Shown one piece after another: positions 15,994-25,548 of a DNA stretch of 43,345 bases (position 1 is the stretch's first letter; every line of letters starts with the position of its first letter). This stretch comes from Lacticaseibacillus chiayiensis (GTDB lineage: Bacteria; Bacillota; Bacilli; Lactobacillales; Lactobacillaceae), in contig NZ_MSSM01000025.1 in NCBI RefSeq assembly GCF_004123795.1, forward strand, positions 1 through 43,345. Direction: 5' to 3'. The notes beneath the pieces were generated by a model, which did no database searches, was not told the origin of the DNA, and was given only the letters and a program-made list of their open reading frames with translations. Both the position numbers and the translations under genes were made by a program.

Positions 15994-16821
15994 CTATTCA
16001 ACTGCTTTCAGCGGATTGCCATCTAAGTACCACGCAACATCTCCCCGACGTCGCCGATACCAGATTAACGCAGCAGCCGCAATGAACAAAATAATCGACA
16101 GAATCTGAGAAACTCGCAGACCTGGCACGACATATAGCGAATCGGTCCGCATGCCTTCAATAAAGAAGCGGGCGAAGCTGTACCACATTACGTAACTCAA
16201 GACAATCTCGCCTTGCTTGAACCAATGCTGATGATGCCGTACCGTCATAATTAAAGCAAACCCGACCAGATTCCACATACTTTCATACAAAAATGTCGGC
16301 TGGCGGTAGGCGCCGCCAATATTCATTTGCTGAATGATGAACTCCGGCAAATGCAAGCCGTGTAAGTATGCCAGGCTTGTGATCGCGCCATGGGCCTCCT
16401 GATTCATAAAATTTCCCCATCGGCCGATTGCCTGCGCCAGCATAACCGTGGGCGCCGCAATGTCAAGCACCAGCCATGCCGGAAGCCATTCGATACGGCA
16501 ATAAATCGCAAAAACAATCACACTGGCAATCAAGGCACCATAAATCGCAATACCCCCATGCCAAATAGCGATGATCTCACTCGGATGAGCCGCATAATAT
16601 GGCCATTCAAACGTTACATAATAAAGGCGTGCCCCGATGAGTGCAAATGGCAACGCCCATAAAATCAAATTTAGAATATGGTCTTCTTTAATTCCGCGTT
16701 TCGGTGCCTCCTTCATTGCCAGATAAACTGCCAGTAAAACGGCGCTAGCAATAATAATTCCGTACCAATGAACTTCCAGACCGCCCAATTGAAACGCGAT
16801 TGGATTGAGTACTAATAACAA
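15994..16821 (-). CDS. lgt: Prolipoprotein diacylglyceryl transferase
   Basis: Membrane enzyme that transfers diacylglycerol from phosphatidylglycerol to the lipobox cysteine of prelipoproteins such as PstS in this window. It is 275 residues with about seven membrane segments. The Lgt signature appears as [15 protein letters not shown], and [10 protein letters not shown] and the N-terminal [20 protein letters not shown] are conserved. The best start is TTG at 16821, nine bases after GGAGG inside the end of hprK; no suitable ATG exists. It begins one base after the hprK stop, indicating tight coupling. Confidence 0.95.
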   Translation of the reverse strand: MLLVLNPIAFQLGGLEVHWYGIIIASAVLLAVYLAMKEAPKRGIKEDHILNLILWALPFALIGARLYYVTFEWPYYAAHPSEIIAIWHGGIAIYGALIASVIVFAIYCRIEWLPAWLVLDIAAPTVMLAQAIGRWGNFMNQEAHGAITSLAYLHGLHLPEFIIQQMNIGGAYRQPTFLYESMWNLVGFALIMTVRHHQHWFKQGEIVLSYVMWYSFARFFIEGMRTDSLYVVPGLRVSQILSIILFIAAAALIWYRRRRGDVAWYLDGNPLKAVE

Positions 16822-16822
16822 G

Positions 16823-17782
16823 TTATTTTTCCTCCGAACTGTTCTGGTCTTTTGCTTCGTTATGTTCGATCAGATGATTAAGATTTTTTTCGAATGTCTT
16901 GGTCGCATCATAGCCCATTGATTTGGCACGGAAATTCATGGCGGCCACTTCAATGATAATGGCCAAGTTACGGCCAACTTTGACTGGTACGGTAATTTTT
17001 GGAACCGGCACATCAAAAATAAGTTGCGTCTGCTCGCCAGATCCCAATCGGTCAAAGGTCTTGTCCGGCGTCCAATTTTCCAGATGAACAATCAGCGAAA
17101 TCGTTGTGTCTTCACGAACAGCACCGGCACCAAATAGATTCATGACGTCAATGATCCCCAGGCCGCGAATTTCCAACAAATGAGACAGAATTGGCGGTGC
17201 AGCACCCACGATGGTTTGTTCATCCTGCTGATAAACATCCACCCGATCATCAGCAATCAAGCGATGCCCACGTTGAACTAACTCAAGCGCTGTTTCTGAC
17301 TTACCGACGCCGGAATCGCCGGTAATCAGCACGCCGAGACCGTAAATATCGACCAACACACCATGCATGCTGCGTCTTTCTGCCAGCTCGCTATCTAAGT
17401 ATTCAGTAATCAAACTCGACAGTCGCGTTGTTGGCAATCGCGATCCCAAAACCGGAATATGTGCTGCTGTTGCTGCCGTAATCATCTCCGCTGGTGGCTG
17501 CAACCCACGCGAAACCAGAAAAGCCGGCGTATCCTCGGTTGCCATTCGTTTTAAAATCAACAAACGTTCTTCCGATGACATATTACGCGCAAATGAGATC
17601 TCTGTCCGCCCAAAAAGTTGAATCCGTTCATGTGGATAATAATTAAAGTACCCTGTCAACTCGAGGCCCGGACGCGAAATATCGCTCAAAACGACCTGCC
17701 GAGAATCAAGATACTCTTCACCACTGTATACCTCAAGCTTAGTCGCCTTGACGAGTTGACGTACCGTCACGCTGTCTGCCAT
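16823..17782 (-). CDS. hprK: HPr kinase/phosphorylase
   Basis: Phosphorylates HPr at Ser46 with ATP or pyrophosphate and removes that phosphate. P-Ser-HPr is the CcpA co-repressor, so this is the sensor of carbon catabolite repression. It is 319 residues, matching the L. casei protein apart from a few substitutions, as recalled. His140 and the P-loop GDSGVGKS (155-162) are visible, followed by the family signature [20 protein letters not shown]. The start [10 protein letters not shown] has AAAGGTGG upstream. It is the first gene of hprK-lgt-gpsA-trxB, a conserved order in lactobacilli. Confidence 0.98.
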   Translation of the reverse strand: MADSVTVRQLVKATKLEVYSGEEYLDSRQVVLSDISRPGLELTGYFNYYPHERIQLFGRTEISFARNMSSEERLLILKRMATEDTPAFLVSRGLQPPAEMITAATAAHIPVLGSRLPTTRLSSLITEYLDSELAERRSMHGVLVDIYGLGVLITGDSGVGKSETALELVQRGHRLIADDRVDVYQQDEQTIVGAAPPILSHLLEIRGLGIIDVMNLFGAGAVREDTTISLIVHLENWTPDKTFDRLGSGEQTQLIFDVPVPKITVPVKVGRNLAIIIEVAAMNFRAKSMGYDATKTFEKNLNHLIEHNEAKDQNSSEEK

Positions 17783-17937
17783 GAAGTCCACCTTTCTTTC
17801 GCCATGTTGGTTTCATTTTACCATAACTCAGTGAACCACACGGGAGCGACAGGTAAAATAGCTACCAAAGTCGTCGTGTTTCGCCAGAATAAAGTCAAGA
17901 TATTGCTGCCTACTCATGCACCTATTGACGCGCGCAT

Positions 17938-17983
17938 AAAAAAAGTCGGTTCCCCCAGACAACTTTCGTCTTGAGAACCAACT
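17938..17983 (-). terminator. Terminator of the yvlB-yvlD operon
   Basis: Segments 17944-17952 and 17975-17983 pair over 9 bp with one wobble on the minus strand, enclosing a second small stem, and a T-run follows at 17938-17943. It lies 28 bp after the stop at 18011. Confidence 0.8.
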
Positions 17984-18010
17984 CTTACTGCAACTGTCAA
18001 TCGAATCACG

Positions 18011-18346
18011 TTATTTTTTACCCACAAAAATCATATTCATCACCGAGATGATGATGGCCAGCATCATGGTCGAGCCAAAACCGCTGAAAACAATTCCGGG
18101 AACAAACCATGTCATCATACTGAGCATCAAGCCATTGAGGACGATTAAAAATAAACCTAACGTGAGAAGCGTAATTGGTATCGATAAAATCACCAGGATC
18201 GGTCGTAGCAAACCATTAAGAACTCCTAAAACAAGCGCACCGACAACGGCCACCCCAAAGCCCGCAACATAGAGTTGACTAGGAAACAGTTGCGCATAAA
18301 TTAGGAAAACGGCAGTTGTGATGATGGCACGTTTGATGAAATTCAT
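18011..18346 (-). CDS. yvlD: YvlD-like phage-holin-family-4 membrane protein
   Basis: A 111-residue protein with about four membrane helices (for example ITTAVFLIYAQLF, GVAVVGALVLGVLNGLLRPILVILSIPITLLTLGLFLIVLNGLML). The LRPILxxLSIPxTLLTLGLF pattern is typical of the Phage_holin_4_2/YvlD family. Despite the name, there is no phage context here: homologues are chromosomal and linked to envelope-stress genes. The ATG start lies two bases after the upstream stop; a TTG start six codons earlier is an alternative. It is the last gene of a three-gene operon. Confidence 0.8.
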   Translation of the reverse strand: MNFIKRAIITTAVFLIYAQLFPSQLYVAGFGVAVVGALVLGVLNGLLRPILVILSIPITLLTLGLFLIVLNGLMLSMMTWFVPGIVFSGFGSTMMLAIIISVMNMIFVGKK

Positions 18347-18348
18347 GA

Positions 18349-18609
18349 CTAGAAATCGCTCCAATCATCATCATGTGACTCGGTAACATGGGTGGCATTT
18401 TTACGAGGTCGCGGCGCACCTTGATCGCGGTATGGGTGCCGTGGACCACGGCGGCCATCGCGGTCATGACGCGAGAATAACCATACGGCCAAAACCACCA
18501 GAAGTGCCGGCACGATCAACATTTTCAATAAGATGATCCCGATCGCAAATACCGCCACCAAAACCAAGCCAACGATGAAAAACATTAATGGAATTAATAG
18601 AAAAGGCAT
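18349..18609 (-). CDS. Small membrane protein of the yvl-type operon
   Basis: An 86-residue protein. Two hydrophobic helices make up the first half (MPFLLIPLMFFIVGLVLVAV and IILLKMLIVPALLVVLAVWLF). A polar, arginine-, histidine- and aspartate-rich tail follows, ending DDDWSDF. GAGGAGG precedes the start. I do not recognise a named family. Its position between a DUF4097 protein and a YvlD-like protein suggests a part in envelope-stress sensing, which is inference from context only. Confidence 0.75.
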   Translation of the reverse strand: MPFLLIPLMFFIVGLVLVAVFAIGIILLKMLIVPALLVVLAVWLFSRHDRDGRRGPRHPYRDQGAPRPRKNATHVTESHDDDWSDF

Positions 18610-18621
18610 AAGCGATCCTCC

Positions 18622-20112
18622 TCAGTCATTTGAATCTTTCAGTTGAATATTGCCACTGGTCGTATTGAGTTTCAGTTCACTGCTGCCGGTTCCTGGCCGC
18701 TCCAGTTCGAAACGTTTGATGCCTTTCGCCGGTTCGGTGACATTGCTCAGCCGACTCTTAATACTGCCAAAATGGGTCCGCGCTTCACCATTCAAGGCAA
18801 TCGAAGCCGGTACGGCAACTTTCACATTGCCATTCATCGATGTCCCTTCGATTTTGGTGAAGTCGGTGTGATAGGTGGCACGAACCGTCCCATTCACGGT
18901 TTTCAGTGCGGCTGTTGCGGGATCGGCATCAACCGAAACATCGCCGTTGACGGTGGTCAGCAATAAATCGTGCGTATGGCCACCCTGAACCTTGATAGAG
19001 CCATTGACACCTTCACTTTCGATCATGACACCATCAATATTGGTGAAGGTCATCTGACCGTTAGTGCTCTTAACGTAGAAATCTTTTCCGCTCATGCCAG
19101 TCAGATCCGCACTACCGTTGAGTAAACGGACAGCCACATGATCATAGCTGCGTTTTGGTAGTGAAATGACTAGATCGGCCTGAACGCGCTTATTAGGCAC
19201 CTGGAAACTGAAATGGTCATCGGTGACATCAATCCGGCTGCGATCTTTAAAAGCGTCTAGTGGTGATGGTGCGTCCATCTTACCGTATAGCTTGATGGCA
19301 GCCTCGACTTGAATGCCAGGTTGATCCCAAGACTTAAAATGCACGTCCCCATTTGCAACCTTCACATCCAAAATGGTTGCCTCACTGTCAGGAAACTTGA
19401 ATACATGCTCGAACTTCTCTGTGGCTAAGCCCGGAACTGTAACAGTGACATTCTTCCAATCAACATTGTCTAATACATTATTAACCGTATCCTTGACAAA
19501 ACCACCGATTTGCGAGGTCGCATCCCCAATATTTTTGCCAAGTTCGGAAAAGATGTCACGGGCATCTTTTTGCCACTCGTCATTGAAAATCTTATCGCCG
19601 ATCTTTTGACGTTCCAGATCGTGTTTCTGATGACGAAGTGTGGCCAAGCTGGCCTTGAGCGACTCAACCTGACCATTTAACTCAGCTAGTTGATCGGTGA
19701 GCTTCTGATTCTCCTGCTTTAATTCCCCACGCTTTTGGTATTTCTCCGGGGACAAAGCCTCAAGATCTTCCATCGTATCTAAGACAATAATCTGCTCATT
19801 ATTGGCTTCAATTTGCTTGTTGATGCTGGTTACTTGCGTTGTTGCCGCGTCCAATGCACCAGCTGCTTCGGCAATCTCGGTGTTGAGTTCGGTCAACGCG
19901 GCATCGGTATCAGTATCGGTTTCTTCGTGATCATCGTGTTTGGCTTGATCATACGTATTTGACTCCGAGTGATCTTCGGGAGCAGTATGATCGGCCGGGC
20001 TGTCGGTTTGGGAGCCTTGCTGTTTGGCGAGGTTCTCCAAAAGTACCAATGCCTCTTCGCTTGAAATAACGCCTTTTTTGACGAGGTCTAAAATTCTTTC
20101 GCGTTCATTCAT
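18622..20112 (-). CDS. yvlB: YvlB-like DUF4097 adhesin-type beta-repeat protein
   Basis: A 496-residue protein without signal peptide or membrane helix. Residues 1-30 (NERERILDLVKKGVISSEEALVLLENLAKQ) form the SHOCT-like helical domain seen at the start of B. subtilis YvlB. An acidic linker and a long coiled coil (about 70-170) follow. The C-terminal half is DUF4097: repeated short beta strands with GNG/NGS/NGD turns (KVANGDVHF, LLNGSADLTG, STNGQMTF, GVNGSIKV, TVNGDVSV, TVNGTVRA, TTSGNIQL), likely a beta-helix. It is the first gene of the operon with two small membrane proteins. Homologous genes respond to envelope stress in Bacillus; the function here is not established. Confidence 0.85.
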   Translation of the reverse strand: MNERERILDLVKKGVISSEEALVLLENLAKQQGSQTDSPADHTAPEDHSESNTYDQAKHDDHEETDTDTDAALTELNTEIAEAAGALDAATTQVTSINKQIEANNEQIIVLDTMEDLEALSPEKYQKRGELKQENQKLTDQLAELNGQVESLKASLATLRHQKHDLERQKIGDKIFNDEWQKDARDIFSELGKNIGDATSQIGGFVKDTVNNVLDNVDWKNVTVTVPGLATEKFEHVFKFPDSEATILDVKVANGDVHFKSWDQPGIQVEAAIKLYGKMDAPSPLDAFKDRSRIDVTDDHFSFQVPNKRVQADLVISLPKRSYDHVAVRLLNGSADLTGMSGKDFYVKSTNGQMTFTNIDGVMIESEGVNGSIKVQGGHTHDLLLTTVNGDVSVDADPATAALKTVNGTVRATYHTDFTKIEGTSMNGNVKVAVPASIALNGEARTHFGSIKSRLSNVTEPAKGIKRFELERPGTGSSELKLNTTSGNIQLKDSND

Positions 20113-20225
20113 GGGTTATCCCTCCAGGATTTGATTACATGATTAGTATGCACGGAATTTGACCACGGCGCATAGGTCCAAAGGTTGATTTTTAAACGGG
20201 TCGGAAGGCGGACAGCCGTTTACGA

Positions 20226-20269
20226 AAAGGGGCAAACAAGAATTCCAGTTTTCGGAATCCTGTTCGCCC
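20226..20269 (-). terminator. phoU (pst operon) terminator
   Basis: GGGC...GAATTCC (20230-20246) pairs with GGAATCC...GCCC (20254-20269), with one bulge and G-U pairs on the minus strand, followed by CTTTTCG. It lies just after the phoU stop at 20278. Confidence 0.7.
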
Positions 20270-20277
20270 TCGTTTAG

Positions 20278-20955
20278 TCAGAACTTATCCTCGATCGCAT
20301 TGGAGTTAAGTTCAGTGATTTTCCCGGTCTTTAAGTAAACAATCCATTCACAGATGTTGGTGACATAATCGCCGATCCGTTCCAGATAAGAAGAGACCAG
20401 CATGTAGTCCATCGAACCAACCACGGTTTCCGGGTTTTCTTGCATCTGACGAATACATTCTTTATAAATTCGAGATGAGAAGTCGTTAATCCCGTGGTCT
20501 TCAAGCGCAATTTTTCGGGCGCGAACAGAGTCTTCCTTAACATAGGCATCCAAAACCTGCTCGACCATTTCTTTAACTGCTTCGGCCATGCCAGCAATTT
20601 CGGTTTCGATTTGTGGCACCCGAGTTTTGCCTTTGACACGAATTGTTGATTTGGCAATGGAAACCGCATGATCACCCATCCGTTCAAGATCAGAGCTAGC
20701 CTTCATCACTGTGACAATCACGCGCAGATCTGTTGTGACCGGTTGCTGCAAGGCAATCAGCTCAAAGCTGCGTTTTTCCAAATCGACTTCACGTTCATTG
20801 ATGTGTTTATCTTCCTGGATCACTTCGCGGGCCAAACTCTTATCATGATTAATGAAGGCTTTCACGGACTTATAGATGGCCTCATTGACCATCATCCCCA
20901 TTTCCGAAAAGCGTACATGAAGATCGTTCAATTCGTCAACAAAAAGTCGTCGCAT
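20278..20955 (-). CDS. phoU: Phosphate transport regulator PhoU
   Basis: A cytoplasmic helical protein of 225 residues made of two PhoU three-helix repeats. It links the Pst transporter to the PhoR kinase and prevents excess phosphate uptake. The motifs VTTDLRVIVTVMKASSDLERMGDHAVSIA (first repeat) and SYLERIGDYVTNICEWIVYLKTGKI (second repeat) contain the conserved metal-binding E-x-x-x-D patterns. GGAGGGG precedes the start. It follows pstB2 by ten bases and closes the pst operon. Confidence 0.97.
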   Translation of the reverse strand: MRRLFVDELNDLHVRFSEMGMMVNEAIYKSVKAFINHDKSLAREVIQEDKHINEREVDLEKRSFELIALQQPVTTDLRVIVTVMKASSDLERMGDHAVSIAKSTIRVKGKTRVPQIETEIAGMAEAVKEMVEQVLDAYVKEDSVRARKIALEDHGINDFSSRIYKECIRQMQENPETVVGSMDYMLVSSYLERIGDYVTNICEWIVYLKTGKITELNSNAIEDKF

Positions 20956-20965
20956 ACTACCCCTC

Positions 20966-21730
20966 CTATCCGAAGCGTCCAGTGATGTAATCTTCGGTTT
21001 CCTTTTCTTTTGGATTTAAAAACATTTGTTTCGTGTCAGCGAATTCGATCAAATTGCCAGTTAGGAAAAAGGCAGTTTTGTCCGAGATTCTGGAGGCTTG
21101 ATGCATACTGTGCGTCACCAAAATGATGGTGTACTGATCACGCAACCCCAACAACATGTTCTCGATCTGCGTGCTGGATATCGGATCCAAGGCACTGGTC
21201 GGTTCATCCAACAAAATAACATCCGGTTTGACCGCCAACACCCTTGCAATGCAGACCCGCTGTTGCTGCCCGCCTGACAACGACAATGCACTGTCATGCA
21301 GATGATCTTTAACTTCATCCCAAATGGCAGCTTGCTTTAAGCTTGTTTCAACAGCCTCATCCAGCTCACGTTTGTCTTTCACACCAGCCAAACGTAACCC
21401 ATAAATCACATTCTCATAAATTGAAAAAGGAAAAGGATTCGGTTGTTGAAACACCATTCCAACCTGCTTGCGTAACTGAACCACATCTTCACTTGGTGCG
21501 TAGATGTTTTGACCGCGCAGGCTGATCGTGCCGGTAATCGTAACGTCCGGGATCAGATCGTTCATCCGATTCAGCGTGCGTAAATAGGTCGACTTGCCGC
21601 AGCCTGAAGGTCCGATTAAAGCCGTGATTTCATGTTGATTGAAATCCAGATTTATCCCTTTTAACGCTTCAAATTTGCCGTAAAAAAGATGAACGTCTGA
21701 ACTGGTAATGATTTTTTGTGCTTCAGCCAT
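20966..21730 (-). CDS. pstB2: Phosphate ABC transporter ATP-binding protein, second paralogue
   Basis: ABC ATPase that energises phosphate import through PstA/PstC. It is 254 residues. Walker A is GPSGCGKST at about 40-48, the signature is [16 protein letters not shown], and Walker B is [13 protein letters not shown]. The family segment [18 protein letters not shown] is characteristic of PstB. It is a paralogue of the preceding pstB1, nine bases away. Two pstB genes in tandem are usual in Lactobacillales. Either could be the preferred partner; the sequence does not decide this. Confidence 0.96.
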   Translation of the reverse strand: MAEAQKIITSSDVHLFYGKFEALKGINLDFNQHEITALIGPSGCGKSTYLRTLNRMNDLIPDVTITGTISLRGQNIYAPSEDVVQLRKQVGMVFQQPNPFPFSIYENVIYGLRLAGVKDKRELDEAVETSLKQAAIWDEVKDHLHDSALSLSGGQQQRVCIARVLAVKPDVILLDEPTSALDPISSTQIENMLLGLRDQYTIILVTHSMHQASRISDKTAFFLTGNLIEFADTKQMFLNPKEKETEDYITGRFG

Positions 21731-21739
21731 GGGACCCTC

Positions 21740-22558
21740 CTAGCCGAAATGTCCGGAAACATAATCGTTGGTTGCCTTGATCTTGGGACGCGTGAAGATC
21801 TTGCGAGTTTCATCGTATTCAAGTGCAGCTCCGCTATAGAAGAACGCGGTATAGTCGCTAATCCGAGCCGCTTGTTGCATGTTATGTGTAACGATGATAA
21901 TCGTATACTTATCCTTCAATGCTAGCAAGGTATCCTCAACCGCTGAAGTCGAAATCGGATCTAACGCGCTAGCCGGTTCATCAAGCAACAGAATATCCGG
22001 TTTCATCGCAATGGCACGGGCGATACACAACCGTTGTGCCTGGCCACCTGACAGCGACATCCCACTTTGATTCAGATCGTCTTTAACCTGATCCCACAAG
22101 GCGGCTTGTTTCAAACTGGTTTCAACAATCTCATCCAGTTTCTTTTTATCCTTAAGACCGAAGCGGCGTAACGCAAAGGCAATATTGTCATAGATGGATT
22201 TGGCAAACGGATTGGGTCGTTGGAAAACCATCCCGATGTGTTTACGCATCTCATAGACATCAACAGCATCACTATTAATGTCAATGTTACGATACATAAT
22301 TTTGCCGGTGACACGGGCACTCTCAATATTATCGTTCATTCGATTAAGCGAACGCAAGTAAGTCGACTTCCCGGATCCGCTCGAACCGATCAGTGCAGTA
22401 ATTTTATACCGTTCAAAAGGCAGCGACACGCCGTGAATGGCCTCACTGTCCCCATAAAAGACGTGCACGTCCTTCGTTTCAATGGCAATCTCCTGCTTGT
22501 CCCGATCAAACGGGCGGATATACGTATCGTCTAATGAATACTTTTCAAGTTCTTGCAT
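21740..22558 (-). CDS. pstB1: Phosphate ABC transporter ATP-binding protein, first paralogue
   Basis: PstB ABC ATPase of 272 residues, with an N-terminal extension of about 25 residues absent from the second paralogue. Walker A is GSSGSGKST at about 58-66, the signature is LSGGQAQRLCIARAIA, and Walker B is ILLLDEPASALDP. LRSLNRMNDNIESARVTG is the PstB-specific segment. GGAGG precedes the start. It lies 84 bp after pstA. Confidence 0.96.
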   Translation of the reverse strand: MQELEKYSLDDTYIRPFDRDKQEIAIETKDVHVFYGDSEAIHGVSLPFERYKITALIGSSGSGKSTYLRSLNRMNDNIESARVTGKIMYRNIDINSDAVDVYEMRKHIGMVFQRPNPFAKSIYDNIAFALRRFGLKDKKKLDEIVETSLKQAALWDQVKDDLNQSGMSLSGGQAQRLCIARAIAMKPDILLLDEPASALDPISTSAVEDTLLALKDKYTIIIVTHNMQQAARISDYTAFFYSGAALEYDETRKIFTRPKIKATNDYVSGHFG

Positions 22559-22642
22559 CTTGAACCTCCATGCCTTTTCATGACAAGCGCCATGACTATC
22601 TCCATCGCATCACCCGGGCAAATCACTACCCTGAACCACGCA

Positions 22643-23527
22643 TTAAGCCGCGGTCATCTTTTTGAATAAACGATTACCAAAATAGCGCGCACTTAAATTG
22701 AAGATTAAAACAGCGATAACCAGCACCGCACTAGCACCAGCAGAAACAGCAACCGCATCCGGCTGAATCCCTTCAGAGTTGATTTTCCAGATGTGCACCG
22801 CCAGCGTCTCGGCTGGGCGGAACGGGTTCAACGGGCTGGCAATGTTTGCCGGATTCCAATTAGTAAAATCAAGCGCAGGCGCACTTTGCCCGGCCGTATA
22901 AATCAGCGCCGCAGCTTCACCAAACACACGGCCAGCACCAAGAATCATCCCCGTAATGATACCAGGTAAAGCTTCGGGAATCACGACATGTAAAACTGTT
23001 TCCCAACGCGATAACCCAAGTGCCAAGCCGGCTTCACGCTGCTCATCGCTAACTCCGCGCAATGAATCCTCAACATTGCGGGTCAACAGTGGCAAATTAA
23101 ACACCGTCAACGCCAGAGCGCCGGATAAAATCGAAAACCCAAACTTGAACTGCAAAACAAAAATCAGGAAACCAAACAAGCCGACAACAACAGAAGGTAA
23201 CGAACTCAGGATTTCAATGGACGTCCGGATCGCATCCGTCAACCAGTTTTTCTTTGCGTATTCACTCAAGTAAATGCCAGCACCCAACGAAATTGGGGTC
23301 GAAATCAACATGGCCAGCACTAACAAATAAAATGAATTGAACAACTGAACACCGATCCCACCGCCAGCCTCAAAACTCTGCGCCGGGCTCGTCAAAAAGT
23401 GCCAGGAAATATGGGGAACCCCTTGAAACAAAATATAGCCAAGCAGGCTTGCTAAAATAATAATGATGATGCCTGAGATAATGTAAAGCACCGTGGTTGC
23501 CACTTTATCTGCAATTTTCGGATTCAT
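22643..23527 (-). CDS. pstA: Phosphate ABC transporter permease PstA
   Basis: Inner permease subunit of the Pst phosphate importer, 294 residues with about six membrane helices. The MetI-like coupling motif is EAGLALGLSRWETVLHVVIPEALPGIITG, and the YLSEYAKKNWLTDAIRTSIEILSSLPSVVVGLFGF segment is typical of PstA. Its ATG overlaps the stop of pstC by four bases, so the two permeases are translationally coupled. GGGGAG lies upstream within the end of pstC. Confidence 0.96.
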   Translation of the reverse strand: MNPKIADKVATTVLYIISGIIIIILASLLGYILFQGVPHISWHFLTSPAQSFEAGGGIGVQLFNSFYLLVLAMLISTPISLGAGIYLSEYAKKNWLTDAIRTSIEILSSLPSVVVGLFGFLIFVLQFKFGFSILSGALALTVFNLPLLTRNVEDSLRGVSDEQREAGLALGLSRWETVLHVVIPEALPGIITGMILGAGRVFGEAAALIYTAGQSAPALDFTNWNPANIASPLNPFRPAETLAVHIWKINSEGIQPDAVAVSAGASAVLVIAVLIFNLSARYFGNRLFKKMTAA

Positions 23528-24447
23528 TTGTTCAGCTCCCCTTTCTTCCCGATCCAGCGAATCAACAGGTTAAAGGCCAAGGACATCAGCAGCAAGAGCA
23601 AGGCCAAGGACCACAAGGCATTGTTTTCCAGCGATCCCATAACGGTATTACCGATGCCGCTGGTTAAAACCGATGTCAACGTCGAAGCCGGAGATACCAG
23701 GTTCTTTGGCAACAAGGCCGCATTCCCAATGACCATCTGCACCGCCAAAGCTTCCCCAAACGCTCGTGCCATACCGAAAACGATCCCTGTCAAAATGCCC
23801 GGAATGGCTGCTCGCAAAACAACCCGATAAATCGTCTGCCAGCGAGTCGCACCCAACGCCAACGATGCTTCACGATAATGGCGCGGGACCGCTTTTAAAG
23901 CATCGACCGTCATGGAGGTCACAGTGGGTAAAATCATGACGAACAAAACAAACGTCCCGGCCAGAATGCCAAAGCCAGTGCCGCCAAAAATGTGGCGAAT
24001 GAACGGCACGACAACGGACAATCCGATAAAGCCATAAACCACTGACGGAATGCCAACCAGCAGTTCGATGACCGGTTGCAGAATCTTTTGTCCCCACTTG
24101 CGGGAAATCTCAGTCATAAAAATGCCGGCGCCGACTGCAAAAGGCGTCGCGATAATCGCCGACAGGAACGTAACTCCGAACGAGCCGACAATCATCGGTA
24201 AAGCTCCGACTTCGGGATTCCCGTGAGCATCCTTCATTGAAGGGTTCCAAACACTCTTAGTCAGGAAAGACCAGAGATTGATTTTGTTTTGAAAAAATGT
24301 GGCAAGTCCCTTTGACGCAACAAAGAAAAAGATTGCCACGACCACGATTACAATCAAGCTGATACAAACTAGGCTAATCGTTTTACCACGCCGCTCTAAC
24401 TTGGCTGAATGCGATTTTTTTAACATCGCTTCTCGAATTGGATCCAT
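23524..24447 (-). CDS. pstC: Phosphate ABC transporter permease PstC
   Basis: Permease subunit of the phosphate importer, 307 residues with six or more helices. The coupling motif is EASLALGATRWQTIYRVVLRAAIPGILTG, and the preceding FMTEISRKWGQKILQPVIELLVGIPSVVYGFIGL is characteristic of PstC. The second of two adjacent ATG codons is chosen because it lies six bases from GGAGG; the first (24450) is only three bases away. It follows pstS after about 140 bp without an evident terminator, and overlaps pstA. Confidence 0.95.
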   Translation of the reverse strand: MDPIREAMLKKSHSAKLERRGKTISLVCISLIVIVVVAIFFFVASKGLATFFQNKINLWSFLTKSVWNPSMKDAHGNPEVGALPMIVGSFGVTFLSAIIATPFAVGAGIFMTEISRKWGQKILQPVIELLVGIPSVVYGFIGLSVVVPFIRHIFGGTGFGILAGTFVLFVMILPTVTSMTVDALKAVPRHYREASLALGATRWQTIYRVVLRAAIPGILTGIVFGMARAFGEALAVQMVIGNAALLPKNLVSPASTLTSVLTSGIGNTVMGSLENNALWSLALLLLLMSLAFNLLIRWIGKKGELNK

Positions 24448-24591
24448 CATAACCCTCCTAAAATCTCATCACCGTGACCGTGCATGTCAACAAATGATTC
24501 CTTGGCGACGATCAGCGTTTTTGTTGTCGCGCGTCATCTTCACAGCGCACCCGACTGCAACAAAATCGTCAAAAAACCTGCTATTGTGCAG

Positions 24592-25458
24592 TTATTCCTT
24601 GCTAACACGGCCACTGGCGTCACGGACGACCTTCATCTGGGTCACCGGGATATAGCCCATTTTCTGCACCAGCTTTTTTTGAATCGGTGATGACATAATA
24701 TAAGCCAAGAATCGCTTGGTTAGCCCTCGCGGCTGGCCTTTTGTGTACATGTGTTCATATGACCAGATTCGCCACCGGTTCGTTGTCACATTGGCATCGG
24801 TCGGCGCAACGCCATCTACCGAAAGACTCTGAACCGTTTTATTGATATATGAAAAGGCGACGTACGAAATGGCCCCGGGTGTACTGCCGACAATCTGGCG
24901 AACCATCCCGGTCGAATCCTGTTCTTGCGCGGCAATCGGTTGCTTGCCTTGAAGCACCCACTTTTCAAACGTTGCGCGGGTGCCAGAACCTTGTGCCCGG
25001 TTAACCAAGACAATCGGCACATTCTTGCCACCTAACTGTTTCCAATTGGTAATCTGACCTAAGAAGATCTGTTGCAACTGAGTCATCGTGACATTCTTGA
25101 CCCCCACACTCGGGTTAACAATCGGCGCAATGCCAACAACTGCCACTTTATGGTCAACCAATGCTTTAGCGTTAATATCCGGTTTTTCTTCAGCAAAAAG
25201 ATCCGAATTGCCAATATCGACAGCACCTTGCTGAATCTGACTTAATCCGGTTCCGCTCCCGCCGCCTTGAACGTTGATAAAGACGCCAAGGTGTTCCGTC
25301 TGATATTGTTCACCTGCTGCTTCAACCAATGGCTGCAGTGCACTTGATCCAACTGCGGTGATGGATTCACCCGACTGTTTGCTATTACTGCCGCTGCCGC
25401 ATGCGCTTGCCATAAAAGCCAAAAGCATGATCGTAAACAGGGTCACAATTTTTTTCAC
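24592..25458 (-). CDS. pstS: Phosphate-binding lipoprotein PstS
   Basis: Extracellular phosphate-binding protein anchored by lipid, 288 residues. The N terminus MKKIVTLFTIMLLAFMASACGSG is a lipoprotein signal peptide with Cys20 as the modified residue, a substrate for Lgt. The phosphate-binding motifs AVGSSALQPLVEAA, GGGSGTGLSQIQQGAVDIGNSD and RAQGSGTRATFEKW are clear. The start is GTG with GGAGG upstream. It is the first gene of the pst operon and lies directly behind a promoter with phased PhoP half-sites, 90 bp after phoR. Confidence 0.97.
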   Translation of the reverse strand: MKKIVTLFTIMLLAFMASACGSGSNSKQSGESITAVGSSALQPLVEAAGEQYQTEHLGVFINVQGGGSGTGLSQIQQGAVDIGNSDLFAEEKPDINAKALVDHKVAVVGIAPIVNPSVGVKNVTMTQLQQIFLGQITNWKQLGGKNVPIVLVNRAQGSGTRATFEKWVLQGKQPIAAQEQDSTGMVRQIVGSTPGAISYVAFSYINKTVQSLSVDGVAPTDANVTTNRWRIWSYEHMYTKGQPRGLTKRFLAYIMSSPIQKKLVQKMGYIPVTQMKVVRDASGRVSKE

Positions 25459-25501
25459 AAGAAATCCTCCATTTCAAGCTCCAACCATCTTATCAGCTGT
25501 G

Positions 25502-25540
25502 TGTAAATGTTCATGCTGTTGAATGTAAAGTTTGTGTAAA
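25502..25540 (-). promoter_or_regulatory. PhoP box repeats upstream of pstS
   Basis: On the minus strand TTTACA occurs at 25535-25540, 25524-25529 and 25502-25507. The starts are 11 and 22 bp apart, one and two helical turns, so all are in phase. The in-between slot at 11 bp is degenerate. This is the TTWACA-type tandem array bound by PhoP dimers in Gram-positives. A TAAGAT -10 lies just downstream. Confidence 0.7.
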
Positions 25541-25548
25541 CATCGACG

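Noticed and set aside
18011-18346. Prophage, because the product is in a phage-holin family
   Set aside because: The YvlD-like family is chromosomal; no lysin, capsid or integrase genes are near.
20966-22558. Two tandem pstB genes as a recent duplication artefact
   Set aside because: The proteins differ in length and in many residues, and paired pstB genes are normal in Lactobacillales.
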